Positions 1 through 10,800 of a DNA stretch of 64,000 nucleotides are shown piece after piece (within the stretch, counting starts at the first letter, position 1; each line of letters starts with the position of its first letter). The stretch spans positions 1 through 64,000 of the forward strand of contig JASANE010030321.1 of assembly GCA_030248225.1 (NCBI GenBank). Direction: 5' to 3'. The notes below the pieces were generated by a model. The model saw nothing but the letters and a program-made list of their open reading frames with translations, did no database searches and was not told the DNA's origin. The translations under genes were made by a program, and so were the position numbers. The stretch is from Trileptium ribeirensis (Eukaryota > Nematoda > Enoplea > Enoplida > Thoracostomopsidae).

Positions 1-30
1 ATATATGCCCTCAATTTGATCAATTATCTT

Positions 31-344
31 TATGCCACAATTTCTTTCTGTCCTAGATTTCCTCTTCAAAAACAGTTTTTTTATGAAATGTGGTTGTCAT
101 ACATTGCCTTTATTATTGTTGTTCAGCGTTCAAAGCGCGTTTCATTTCTGACAGAACCCAAAATGAATGAACATAGCGAATGAACGATATTTAAATAATA
201 AATGACAGTAAAATTATTTTTATGCCATAGTTTCTTTCTGTCCTAGATTTCCTCTTCAAAAAAGAGCTTTTTATGAAATCCGGTTGTCATACATTCCCTT
301 TGTTATTGTAGTTCAGCGTTGAAAGCACGTTTCATTTCACACAA
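31..344. repeat. Diverged tandem duplication, about 126 bp per copy
   Basis: Two copies (about 31-158 and 220-344) start with a shared stretch beginning 'tttatgccaca/tagtttctttctg' and end with 'gcgttTCATTTC'-like sequence. They are about 189 bases apart and roughly 90% alike by eye. No coding content was recognised, and the sequence between the copies is AT-rich and unique. Confidence 0.75.
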
Positions 345-1229
345 ATTTAAGAAATTCTAACGCGACGCACAACCCACTGTTTGTGATGAAGGCAGTAACA
401 ACGATGCCGTCTGACGCGGCGGCATGCTTTGTTGTAGTGACATAATTTACCGCAAGTCACTCTATTTGTGTGTAATCCGATCGGCATTTGGCGACGCCAC
501 AATAACAAATAATGTTTGAATGTTTGAAAAATTTAAGCGAAGGATTTAGCTTTAACAAGATATGTGCAAAATATATAATTTGGATGGAATGTGTTAATAC
601 TTCGCTAAATATCTGTAGCCAAACAAACTGAATAGCTAATGCTCATTGCTTGAATGCTAAGAACTTCACGACACATGGCAAAGTTAAAACATTTTAGAAT
701 TGCAGAAGCAGAAGATTGTTCCTGAGCTTAATATATCAAGAATCGGTGATGGTCGACTCTGCTGAAATAATCTCTAGTGTAGAACCAATCATCATCGACT
801 TTTGATATGATTTTTAGTTCGTAGAATAATTGGCATGAAATCTAAATTGACCAGAATGTGTCCAACTTGCTGCTTAAACACGGGAAATGTTATTGTAAGA
901 CTGTAATGCAATCCCTATCATTTTAACTAGAAGGTGCGCTAACGACTGGTTTATTAACACCCCTACAGTTTAATATTATGTCTAGAGATATTCGCCAAGC
1001 AAAAAGTGAACCGTGATGGAACTATGAGCTATAAAAAGTATCGAAGCATTTTTGTTACTGCTTTTTCGTAAGAAGGTACTCTGGGTTACGGAATATACTC
1101 TTTATAATGATTATGGATGGAAATCATCTAAATATAAATTGTTTCAATTAAAAGAATCAACATTATGATGGCAGTTATACAAAATGGTACTATTTTTAGC
1201 CATTTGAGGTGGCGATATAAAATAAGCCA
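345..1229. other. AT-rich stretch, nothing recognised
   Basis: No open frame of any length, no tRNA and no clear repeat unit were seen here. It is probably intergenic or intronic. Confidence 0.5.
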
Positions 1230-1461
1230 AGAGTTCGGCATGAACTCTTAAAGAAGAGTGGGACACTCATGTCACACAATTTTCCCGTGCCTTCCGTCCC
1301 CGTAGCACAGCTACCAACCCTGAGATCTCAGGCATTGAGTATGTATAGTTACGACCCGTAACAACAATCGATTGTTGTAAAGGTACGAGTGCATGTAACA
1401 ACATTAGTAATGTTGTTACACACAAGCCCTTATGCGTAACAACGCACCAAGGGTGTTACGC
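1230..1461. repeat. Cluster of short perfect hairpins sharing GTAACAAC arms
   Basis: Several inverted repeats follow one another: AAGAGTTC/GAACTCTT at 1230-1250, an 18-bp perfect palindrome (ACAACAATC/GATTGTTGT) at 1361-1378, a 13-bp-arm palindrome centred on one base at 1394-1420 (arms TGTAACAACATTA/TAATGTTGTTACA), and GCGTAA/TTACGC at 1434-1461 with an inner CACC/GGTG pair. The last three are spaced 33-40 bases and reuse the word GTAAC(AAC). They could be protein-binding palindromes or remains of a transposon end. The function is unknown. Confidence 0.6.
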
Positions 1462-1469
1462 AGAAGGCG

Positions 1470-4080
1470 CTTCGTCTAACAACTCGGTAATAATTGTGCC
1501 ATTTTTGCATGGTCCCACTCGTTTGTCAAAGCGATTCTCTCGAAGGTGCTTAGCCATTGCTCAAAATCGTCCCCAAAATTTATGGCCTGGAGAGGCAAAT
1601 TTTTAATTTCAATTAACCGATAACTGGCTTGCTTTTTAATTTCAATTACCGAATACTGGCTCGGAATAAGGCTGTGATCGGATTGAGAACCCCAGAGGTT
1701 GCATCTACAGGTTGAGAACCCCCGGGAGTAGCCATGATTCAGTTTTGCATCACTTCCAGAGCTAACTTATTTATCATAGATTTGGACTCACGTGGACCAC
1801 CTGTATAACGACGATAAGTTTTTTCAATGTAAGCCTCAGAATCCATGCTAAATTTCCTAAGTCTCGATGATTAAGATTTTTGATCCAGGCTTGCGGCATT
1901 AACATGTAGCCCGCGTCAGTCCTAACTTAAGCTGGAACGCAAAGTTTGGCAAGGTCAAGAAATAACCGGATTCTCTATGCTTGAGTTTTACCTGTTTGCT
2001 TGTTCCACATTAGTTCACCTGATATTTAAACCGACGGACCTCTTTGACACCTATGATTAAAATCTTTTTCATACCAACGTTTTTGGTTATATCGGTTGTC
2101 TTATGCATCTCCATAACGCGTTGACAAATTTAAGTTTTCCCCGGTATACGTAACTTTGCTTAACATATTAAAATGCTCAAACAGGCGTTCAACCATGAAC
2201 CAGGTTATTGTTTATATTTATTTGTTAGTACCTAGCCCACTGCCCCAGAATAGCTGTCTCTGTCTCTATGCATGTCTTTTTGAGTTTTAAAGTAGGCTTA
2301 GTATTAGCTTCAGATTAGTTCTGAAATGCACCTTCGCAGTTTTCTTTCGGTTATCATCCCTTACTCACATTACCATCTCATTACCGGTCAACCAATCGTT
2401 GTGTACTATGATTTTACATCGTTGAACAATACTAGTGCATGGCCTTGGATCATTTATGTGAAAATTCATTTGAACTCAAACCCGAAATTAAAACCATCTT
2501 CAGTTTTACCATATCTACTCACACATCTTATCCCAGTTCGCGCATTAGCGTTCCCAAAAGGCGCAGAACAACAAATTTCAAATTTCAAAATTTTTAAAGT
2601 GTACAAGTTAATCCTTGATATATGTCAACAGTTGACGTCATTATGGTTCACGTTGTACGGACACCAGTATCGAATCCCTATTTATGTAACAGGACCCTTC
2701 CGGTCTGTTACGTTGGCCCATGCTATCATCAAGGTTCCTTATGAACTTAAAATAGGCTCGAAAGGCTGATAATTCACACTCCGACGCGATCCGCTCTAAC
2801 GCCCCATCGGATCAACCTGACCCGATAGCGCCTTGGATTTGTACTGCTCGTTTTTGACCTTGGCTATTTTGTCCATTTGTGTACCATATGCTTTCATGTA
2901 TGCAATTTTAACCGCTTTTCGTGTTGCTTTGTTTGTCCGTTGTATATGTCGCGCTTTTATATTGGCGCAGGTATTGAATCAAGGAGACGCGAAATTACGT
3001 AGATAGGATTATAGGAAAATTTTAGAATTTCTAGGGACTTCGACTAGGTCAGAATATAGGAAGAGTTTCTTAAATACATAGGATCAATATTACAACCGTC
3101 CGGGAATAGGAGGCCTCTCAGCGCCCGCCATGCATCGAACGGCAGTGGCTGTTCGCCGAACGACGAACAGCACTGACACTGAAATTTGCTGCGGAGTAGA
3201 CAAATATCAAAATATTAATTTTACCTAGCTTAACCAATACTTATTCCCGTGATTGAGCTTAAAGGAAAACAACGACAAGCGCGAAAACAACAAATTTGGA
3301 TTTTGGAAGACGAATGAACCGGACACGGCTTCAACGAGCCGTAGCCGATTACTGCTTCGAAACGAGAAATCATGCCCCGAATACTTTTTGGTGCAAAATT
3401 TAATGGGTTTTCCAACGAGGTCTAGTACAACAAATTCGGTTCATACGCTGTCGAGTTATATTAATAATTTTATCTCTTACTCGTCTAAACAACCGCTGCT
3501 TACGCTAGGTTGGGTTGATGTCATCATTTGATTGCATCACTTTTCTACGTCGCAAATTTATTTCGGCCTCTAGTGTCTTCCCAAAGCTAGGATAGAATTA
3601 AGCCCGCTCTGTTTCTGACGTAAATTACCCTGTCTTGCTTGCTACTGCTACAATACGAACCGATTCGGGCCAAATCGCCTCCGAATTAACGCCATCATCT
3701 AATTTATAACTCTTTACAGTTTTCTAGGGAAAGCCGTAGATCAGCCCTTTGGGTACCAGTGTGCCGATTTAGCGAATCTATAACTCAAGAGCACCATCGC
3801 GTTACAGGCAGCCCCTTTGTTAGTACATTGGGTCGGTGAAAATGCGTTCGTACTTTTCATTCCCATTAAAATCCTTTGATCCGGAGCGTTGCAACCGCTC
3901 CTCCAAAACAATCTGCAAAAAGCTGCAAAACATCCATCACTTTGTTCACTTTGTCGAGACGACTTCGAATATATCCGGCGAGTCTCCATACCCCCTTCCA
4001 TCAACCCAGGACAGGCCTAAATAGCGCCCCTACCGTCGCGAAGACTCTCTCTAATTTCATCATTTTTGTGCTTTTGTAAT
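1470..4080. other. No recognised gene; one 147-codon open frame of unknown status
   Basis: The longest open frame is on the plus strand at 2326-2769. Its product has no motif or family resemblance I can name. The stretch is AT-rich and the frame could be chance. A 92-codon plus frame ends at 3531 and is likewise unrecognised. No splice or promoter evidence supports either. Confidence 0.3.
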
Positions 4081-4084
4081 TCCC

Positions 4085-4320
4085 ACCCGTGGGACAAGGG
4101 TATTGCCCCTCATCTGAATCGCCTTTTAATGGCGAGTGCAACGGTTGCCTTTTCGCCTTTTCATGGCCTTTTTTCGCGAAAATCGCCTTTTCATGGCGAG
4201 CATCATTCCTCCCAGCTGTTAGGTTAGGAAAGCCTGCCAAAGCTCCCGACACTAATATATATAAACTCGCCCGTATGGGTCAGGACCCAATTTTGGGCCT
4301 AACTCCTTAGTGTTTGGTAT
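4085..4320. repeat. Hairpin-rich repeat, dispersed family copy 1
   Basis: Reiterated 'tcgccttttMatggc' words occur at 4120-4200. They are followed at 4240-4312 by a segment 'acactaatatatata...cagg/aagaccc...agtgtttggtatca' that recurs inverted at about 30290-30378. The shared core includes an imperfect TGGGTCA/GGACCC hairpin. Two copies in opposite orientation indicate a transposable element end, but no transposase is linked to it. Confidence 0.55.
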
Positions 4321-6191
4321 CAATCGAACTCATTCTTTGTCCTGGAACGAATTTAACCCCAGCCCATTGAAATGCCCCCGGGAACCTCTTGCCCCAAACC
4401 CTCCCCTATTCAATAAGGCGGGAAAATTAGCTAAATGAAAATTCAAAATTATTTAGGCTAATTGATAATATTCTATAAACCATGCCGTTTAAAGCTTTGC
4501 GTAAAAAGTGCATGGTCAGAGCGTGTACTGTGTAAAATCCCTGCCACGGGAAAACAACAAGGCATCTTCCCAAAGAATTTTTATAACCGCTAGCTATAAG
4601 TTTAGGGTGTCATGACACCATACATATGTGCCGATGGTGTCCGGAACACCATATATAATTGCTTAGAATATAGTGTTGGTGTTCTGTATACTATATCGTT
4701 AACGGTGTTACGTAAGCTGTACCCGGACAAAACTTCCACCTGGCGGGCAACTTATAACGTAAACGCAGCATAAAGGTACTATAGATCGAAGCAGCGGAAT
4801 ATCGAAGGCCTGTCGTATTATGTTAATGTAGTGAAACATACGGACATGTGTGGTACTAAACAGAAACACAGGAAAAACACAGCGTATGTTACCCACAAAA
4901 TCTTCAAACATTTGCAACATTTAAGGATAATTAAATAAATAAATCATAAAATGTGTTTAGTTGATACTTCACCAGCTAATGTGCGTTTCAATAATTTTAT
5001 TTGACTGACTTTGGACTGTTTTCAGAGAATCCACGATCCGAACAAGGTCGGCTGAAACCACCAGAGATGGGACCGTGTATGCGCTTTTTCGAAGCAGCTT
5101 TAGGGAACATGAAATTCTGGAATTTGCGGAACCTTGGCAACTCAGACATCTGGGAATTTGGTAAATTTGGAATCCAAATAACCTGGGAATTTTGGAATTT
5201 GGGAATTCCGGAATTTAGTTTTTTTACAAAATTTCCGGAATTTGGGAAGTCCCTTAGGATTACTTGGGCCGGGTTTGAAAACCAGTGTGTAGACACATTG
5301 GTATCAAAGCCAGTACTCCGATGCGCCATCAGGGACAGCCGCGCAAAATTTTCAAACAGAGCGGTTGTGCGTTTTGCTTATAAGTTTAGATTTAGGTTCG
5401 AGTTTTTTCGTCTTTCTGCTGCTTGTCTTTATTGTCGATCCAGCGCCTTGGTGTACCTACCCCGTACCTGTAAGATATGAGGAGGCCGGCCTCAGTTCGC
5501 TCCTTGTACTTTGAAATTCTAAAAGACGAGATGTGTTTGAGTTTTACCTTGAATCTTCTTTTGGGATACAAACACTGACTGGTTCCTCACAACTCTCTCG
5601 ACGATACTGTAATTATCTGGCTCGTCTACAGGGTTGGGTATTGATTTTGATATCGATTGTTATAAGTACATACTGACATTCAAATTTGTTAATGTTGTCC
5701 ATATAATGATATATTGGGATGCGTATGCTGCAAATCGCATTTATAGATGCGAGATAAAACGCGAATGGTTTGGTGATCAAATTTTAAAATAGCAAGTAAG
5801 GCTGTGTCGCAAATTAAGTGTGCTAAGTGTTGATATTGGCCAGGCGAAAATCTTGAATGTGTCCAGTTGCCCACTTTTTGTCGTTTCCAACGTTCGCTCG
5901 CAACAATCAGATGATTCATATATAGACGTATAAAATATATACCATGCTGGAGTGAGCTCGTGAGGAGTGGAGCGAACGATCGCAAGGGTATGTGATGATG
6001 TAACTTGTGTGATTCCATTAGATTATTGAGCTTAAACAATTGTCGCAGAGAGCCAAAATTTTCGAGTAACAGACAGTTTTTCGAGAAAAATGGACTATGG
6101 TTTTCACCTAAAAAGAAGAGAGTAAATGAGCCTCTGGGAACGACGCATCGTCAAGCCGAAATTTTTGCTGGTTAGGAAGCTCTTTGGAGAG
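4321..6191. other. No recognised gene; internally repetitive around 5100-5250
   Basis: At 5100-5250 the words 'gggaatttgg' and 'aattccggaattt' recur in a simple, shuffled way and create overlapping open frames on both strands. I read those frames as a by-product of the low complexity. The rest, up to the LTR boundary at 6191, holds nothing recognisable. Confidence 0.4.
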
Positions 6192-6622
6192 TGTAGGGCT
6201 TATTGTTTTGGCAAGCATAATTGCATTATTTTTTATTGACAAAGTTTAGTATTTTATTAACAATGTGAGCGCTACTCAATAAAAAAATAGTAACGAAATA
6301 CCAATCGATATTGCTACAAAACTATTACTAACGTAACAAAAAGGTGTTGAAACGGCTTAGTTCATCATACGAAACGCTCAGTAACAACGGCGCAAAAGGG
6401 ATGAGTTATAAGTCGTCTCTTGATGATTGCCACATCCCTCTGAACTAAAATCTTTTAAACTATGCGGCCCTTTTAACAACTTATTCCATGCACTCATGCA
6501 AATTAGCAGAAAGCTAGCTCAATTCACTTTATACAACTAAAACATGTATTTACTACATATTTAGGCTAACGTTTCAACAGTATGCAAAATAATTTTTGGT
6601 GAAGAAAACTGAATACCTCACA
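6192..6622 (-). repeat. 3' LTR of the Gypsy element
   Basis: This 431-bp repeat matches 12882-13313 with about eight or nine differences. Read on the minus strand it starts TGTGAGG and ends CCCTACA. A TATAAA box lies at 6528-6533, about 90 nt into the LTR. Two AATAAA signals (6253-6258 and 6232-6237) lie near its end, fitting U3-R-U5 order. Next to its inner edge the minus strand reads GGGGGGTAG (6623-6631), a short polypurine tract that would prime plus-strand synthesis. Confidence 0.93.
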
Positions 6623-6735
6623 CTACCCCCCGGGCAAGAGGCGGAGCCACTAACGAGAAACCCTCACGAATTTTTAAACCGAGAGATCTGGTTCAACCAC
6701 TTAAATTACAAAATTATTACATAAAACGAAAACAT

Positions 6736-7308
6736 TCAAGTCAATGACATAACATAATTAATAAGACAATTTTGTACGATTGCAACACCATCACGATTTA
6801 AATGTAAACCATCAACAAAACAAGCGTCAGGAAGATCCTCGAACTTAAGAACTCTTATATTTGATGGCAATTCCTGTTGATTGTACGCCTCCAAAAGCAT
6901 GGCATTGTAACGACCAATGTGAGAATTGATTCTTCGATTGACAGACGACGCCCTATTTAAAATGCAAGTAATGTGAAGTTTTGCCAGCGGACACTCTTTC
7001 CTGAAATGTTCAATGAACGTTTTAATCTCTTTGAACAATTTTTTGGACCCATCTTTGCCTTGTTATCCCTGCTAACTAAATTGTTTGTACCAGCAACAAC
7101 GATTACATCCTTGATGTATTTCCCAGTCAGCCAAGGTGCTAATTGAGCGATGTACTGAAATTTGCGCCCGGTAGGCTTATTACCGCAAGATTTCGATTCA
7201 TTCTTTGCCTTAATTCGTATATCTTTAGCTTTTTAGGTAACGAGTCACTAACAACGAGCAAATCCGGCAACGTGCCTGTGTTTCCCTGATAGTAATCGCG
7301 TATGGACA
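6736..7308 (-). pseudogene. Third-ORF downstream half: SGNH/GDSL-type hydrolase domain, frameshifted copy
   Basis: Downstream of the NADAR segment, in changing frames, are the blocks of an SGNH hydrolase. Block I is VVSDSLPKK (7230-7255, nucleophile Ser in SDS). Block III is VIVVAGTNN (about 7081-7112; the usual G-x-N-D has N in place of D). Block V is DGLHLN (6796-6813), with the Asp and His of the triad. The frame ends in TGA at 6736-6738. In known members the fold cleaves esters or acetyl groups; the substrate here is unknown. Three single-base breaks separate the blocks and the NADAR part, in the runs at 7311-7315, 7230-7234 and 7039-7044. Each would be explained by one base missing from a homopolymer. 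This may be real decay or a sequencing fault. Esterase-like ORFs are known in some CR1-type non-LTR elements. I know of no standard LTR element with one. Confidence 0.75.
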
Positions 7309-7704
7309 TCAAAAATTTTCCCCCTTCGTTGCGTGGAATACCAAAAAATGATCAAAGCGGTTGTTTTCAACCAAAGTGTTAGACTCAGTATTAAGCAAAA
7401 AGGCGCTTAGGCACTCATTTTGATCAAACTTTTCAAAGTCTAAACGTAACATTATGTCCCGTTTAACAATATTCCACCAATGTGGATGGCTGTTACGGAT
7501 TGCTTTACTCAAACGCTTTTGTTTAACTCCATCAGGTTCTAACCTGATACGCGTTGCAGAACTGGAATCTTGTCCGAGTGTCGCTTTTGCAAACTGATAT
7601 AGCTGTTCGACAGTGGACCATTGCCAGTCAAAAAGCACCACGGAAGACGGATACAAGTGAGAAAGTGGATGCTTCGGTCCCAAAAAGTAGTACGCACCCT
7701 GAAA
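7309..7704 (-). CDS. Third-ORF upstream half: NADAR (YbiA/DUF1768-like) domain protein of the retrotransposon
   Basis: The frame opens at the splice-acceptor region near 7699-7706 and has no ATG of its own in front of the domain, so it probably depends on splicing. It reads YYFLGPKHPLSHLYPS, then WSTVEQLYQFAKA (the W-x-TVEH-x-x-Q-x-x-KA signature), an A..P..K segment, WWNIVKRDIM, KFDQNECLSAFLLNT and LVE....DHF. These are the NADAR landmarks in order over about 130 residues. Characterised NADAR proteins are N-glycosidases that act on ADP-ribose-type substrates (riboflavin-pathway intermediates, ADP-ribosylated guanine). The glutamate of TVE is kept, but the usual D-x-x-W-G near the end reads DHFLVF, so activity is uncertain. 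The frame closes at 7309 after a T run and the SGNH part follows in another frame. It lies 3' of pol, the position of env in retrovirus-like elements. Confidence 0.8.
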   Translation of the reverse strand, partial: FQGAYYFLGPKHPLSHLYPSSVVLFDWQWSTVEQLYQFAKATLGQDSSSATRIRLEPDGVKQKRLSKAIRNSHPHWWNIVKRDIMLRLDFEKFDQNECLSAFLLNTESNTLVENNRFDHFLVFHATKGENF

Positions 7705-7732
7705 CTGAAGGAAACAAATGAAAACACTAAAA
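7699..7732 (-). promoter_or_regulatory. Probable 3' splice acceptor for the third ORF
   Basis: On the minus strand a pyrimidine-rich tract (TTTTCATTTGTTTCCTTCAG) ends in AG at 7705-7706, with a second AG six bases on (7699-7700). Both lie just before the open NADAR frame and about 120 nt after the pol stop at 7826. This matches the spliced subgenomic mRNA layout used by env genes of LTR elements. It is an inference from sequence only. Confidence 0.5.
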
Positions 7733-7825
7733 AACTATGGAAAACTATATCCCGCGCAAATCCCAACACAAAGATAGACCACGTGACTGGATCTACTGCG
7801 AGCGCCTCGATACCAGTCCGCGATA

Positions 7826-10800
7826 CTAGCAGCGTGCTGCAATTGGCGCAAATGAAACTGTTTTAGTCCTGAGACTTGTCGCAGTTTTACTATCTTGACA
7901 AAAAGCGTTTTGACCAAACAAGAAATCTTCTGCTTGCCTACTCGCTCTATTCAGGCCTCGATGTTTCGTTTGCAAACTATGAAACTTAAACACATGCTTT
8001 GCTGGAATAAGAGCATACCTGTTTGTGCCGAAAAAACGTACGGCAACATCAAACTTACCCGGAGCAGTGTGGCGTAACGGAGTTTCGAGAGGGTTTACAA
8101 CCACCGCTGGCCACGGTGGATAACCATGGAATTTGGCCAACACAACTGTATCGAATGGCCACGCAGGATTGGAAGTTCTATGACGTGACTCTATCGATTT
8201 TGTTTCGCGATCACGGTGTTCAGTTGGTGTTGGTGTTGACAATTCAGAATACAGAAAAGCGGGTTTCACCCTATCTATAGACAAACGTTCTTTGTTTCCA
8301 TTGATTTCCAAAGAAATAGTTTTGTCGTCCCGGTCAACAATCTTGAAAGGCCCGGCATAGCGGCTACAAAGAGAAGACTTTGGGGAATGTTGCCGTACCC
8401 AAGCATGCGAGCAACGTACAAGATCTTTCGGAACAAGGTGAGCAGCATGATGTTCCCGACGCGGAGCGGGAAAGTTTTGAACAGCCGAAAACAACTTATT
8501 TAGAAACAATGTTGTTGGAACATCATGCTCATGCTCGGATTTGACAAAGAAGTCTACTGGCAACTCAACGTTAGATCCGTACACCAATTGCGACGGACTA
8601 AACCCTTGGTCGCTTATCGTCGACCTAATTCCTAGTAAAACTAGTGGAAGCGCGTTGAACCAATCTGCTGAGTCACATGTCGCGTGCAGCGCGTTTTTAA
8701 GAGTGCGGTGGAAACGTTCTACGGCGCCATTCGAAGCTGGGTGATAAGAAGTAGTACGCTTCCTTACAATCCCCAGGCGATTCATCAATAGATTCCAAAG
8801 TGAAGACTCAAACTGGGCGCCACGATCTGATATTACTGCACGTGGAACACCAAATCGACTGATCCAACCCTGAAGAAGTGCGCGGACGACAGATTCAGTC
8901 GAAATATCTGCAACTGGTATTGCCTCCACCCATCTGGTGAAGCGATCCACTATTGTTACAAGATGCCTGAATCCACAAGAGGGTGGTAACGGACCCACTA
9001 CGTCTATATGAATTGTGTGAAAACGCCCAGTAGTCGGTATTTGACCAATTGGCGCTTTAGTATGCCGCGTAATTTTCGATTTCTGGCATTTTTCGCAATG
9101 CTTGACCCACAGCGAAATGTCCTTACCAATTCCCGGCCAAATATAATCATTCTTAATCAACCGCAAAGTGCCGCGTAGTCCAGGATGTGATAAACCGGGG
9201 ACTTGTTGAAATAGCCGATGCCTCATCGACTCTGGGACGTACGGTCGAAAAAAACGGTCACATATCAGTTGAACGCCGTTAATTACCCTTTCAACAAGTA
9301 CAGACTCCGTTGAAGCAAAAAATTTTTGTAAGCTTTCATCCTTCGACTGTTCCTCAGCTATGCACTGGTCAAAACTAACTGTAAGTGCTCCAACAAACCG
9401 TGACATATTATCAGCGACTATATTCTGGGTGCCGGACAAATGCTCTATCGTGCAATTAAACTCCGAGTTATAAGACAACCACCGCGCTTGCTGTGGTGTT
9501 GGTTCCTTCATCTCCAGGGCGCGAAGCAACGGTTTATGATCAGTAAAAATTTTGAATCGCAGCCCTACAAGCCAATTGAAATGCTTGAGGCTCAAATATA
9601 TAGCTAAAAGCTCGCGATCAAAGGCCGACTTCTGAGCTTCTACCCTACTCAGCTTGCGAGAAAAGAAGGCAAGTGGTTGACGATGGGATCCGACCACCTG
9701 ATTAAGAACTGCCCCCACAGCTTTCGTAGAAGCGTCAGTCGTTAACTCAATATCGGCGTCAGGATTAGGAAAAACTAGTGTTACCGCTTGCATGAGTGCA
9801 GTCTTTATTTTTTTAAATGACATAATCTGTTCTGCCGACAGCTGAATCGCCGCCGAACTCTTTCCTTTGTGGCCACATGTTAATGAAGAAAGAGGGGCAC
9901 TAATATCTGAAAAATTTTTCACAAAGCGGTGATAAAAACCAGCTGTCCCGAGGAAGCTTCTCAGCTCCTTCACGTTCTTTGGCAGTTCAATTTTTCCGAT
10001 CGCATCAACCTTACTTGGAACTGGACGAATACCAGTGCTCGATACTTCAATACCGACAAAATTAACTTTGAGCTGGAAAAAAGTGCACTTTTTTGCTTTC
10101 AATCTCAAACCATTCTCCTCAAGGCGTTGGAAAACAATTTGCAAATGCCTAAAATGCTCCCTATCAGTCTTGCTTGCAATTAGAATGTCATCCATGTACG
10201 CCTTAGCAAACGGTAACCCATGAAGTGCTATATCAATTAAACGCCGAAAACTTTGTGCCGCATTTCTAAGACCAAAATGCATCCGCCGATAAATGAACAA
10301 ACCGAACGGAGTTATGATCGCCGTCTTGGGTTGATCCTCCGTGGCAATAGGAATTTGATGAAATGCGCTCACCAGATCAAGTTTGGAAAAAACGTTACAG
10401 TTAGACAGCTCATTGGTTATACCAGAAATATTTGGCATGGGGTACCTGTCGGGTACAGTGACACGATTGAGCCGTCTATAATCCCCACACGGCCGCCAAG
10501 GCTCCGCGATGTCATTCTTGGTAGCCACGTGGAGCGGCGCAGCCCATGGAGACTCTCCTCTAAAAACAATCCCTTGTTGCTCAAGTTTAGCAAAGTGTTC
10601 TCTCGCTATCCGAAGTTTATCTCCTAGTCGCCTAGGTCGCCTAGGTTTTGCAAACACCGGTGGGCCAGAGGTAGTGATGTAATGTTTTACACTGTGACGA
10701 ACGGTATCTGTCGCTGCTATGGGCTGAAACAATTGAGAGTATCTACTAAGTAGTGCGTCAACGGAAAAAGGTTCTGAAACAATCCCGCGAATAGTATTCA

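Noticed and set aside
2326..2769. A 147-residue protein gene
   Set aside because: Kept only as a note: no homology recognised, no promoter or splice evidence, biased toward common AT-rich codons in both strands.
5001..5480. Overlapping 110- and 159-codon frames on both strands
   Set aside because: They rest on a simple 'gggaatttgg/ccggaattt' stretch; the products are repetitive Phe/Gly/Asn strings without family features.
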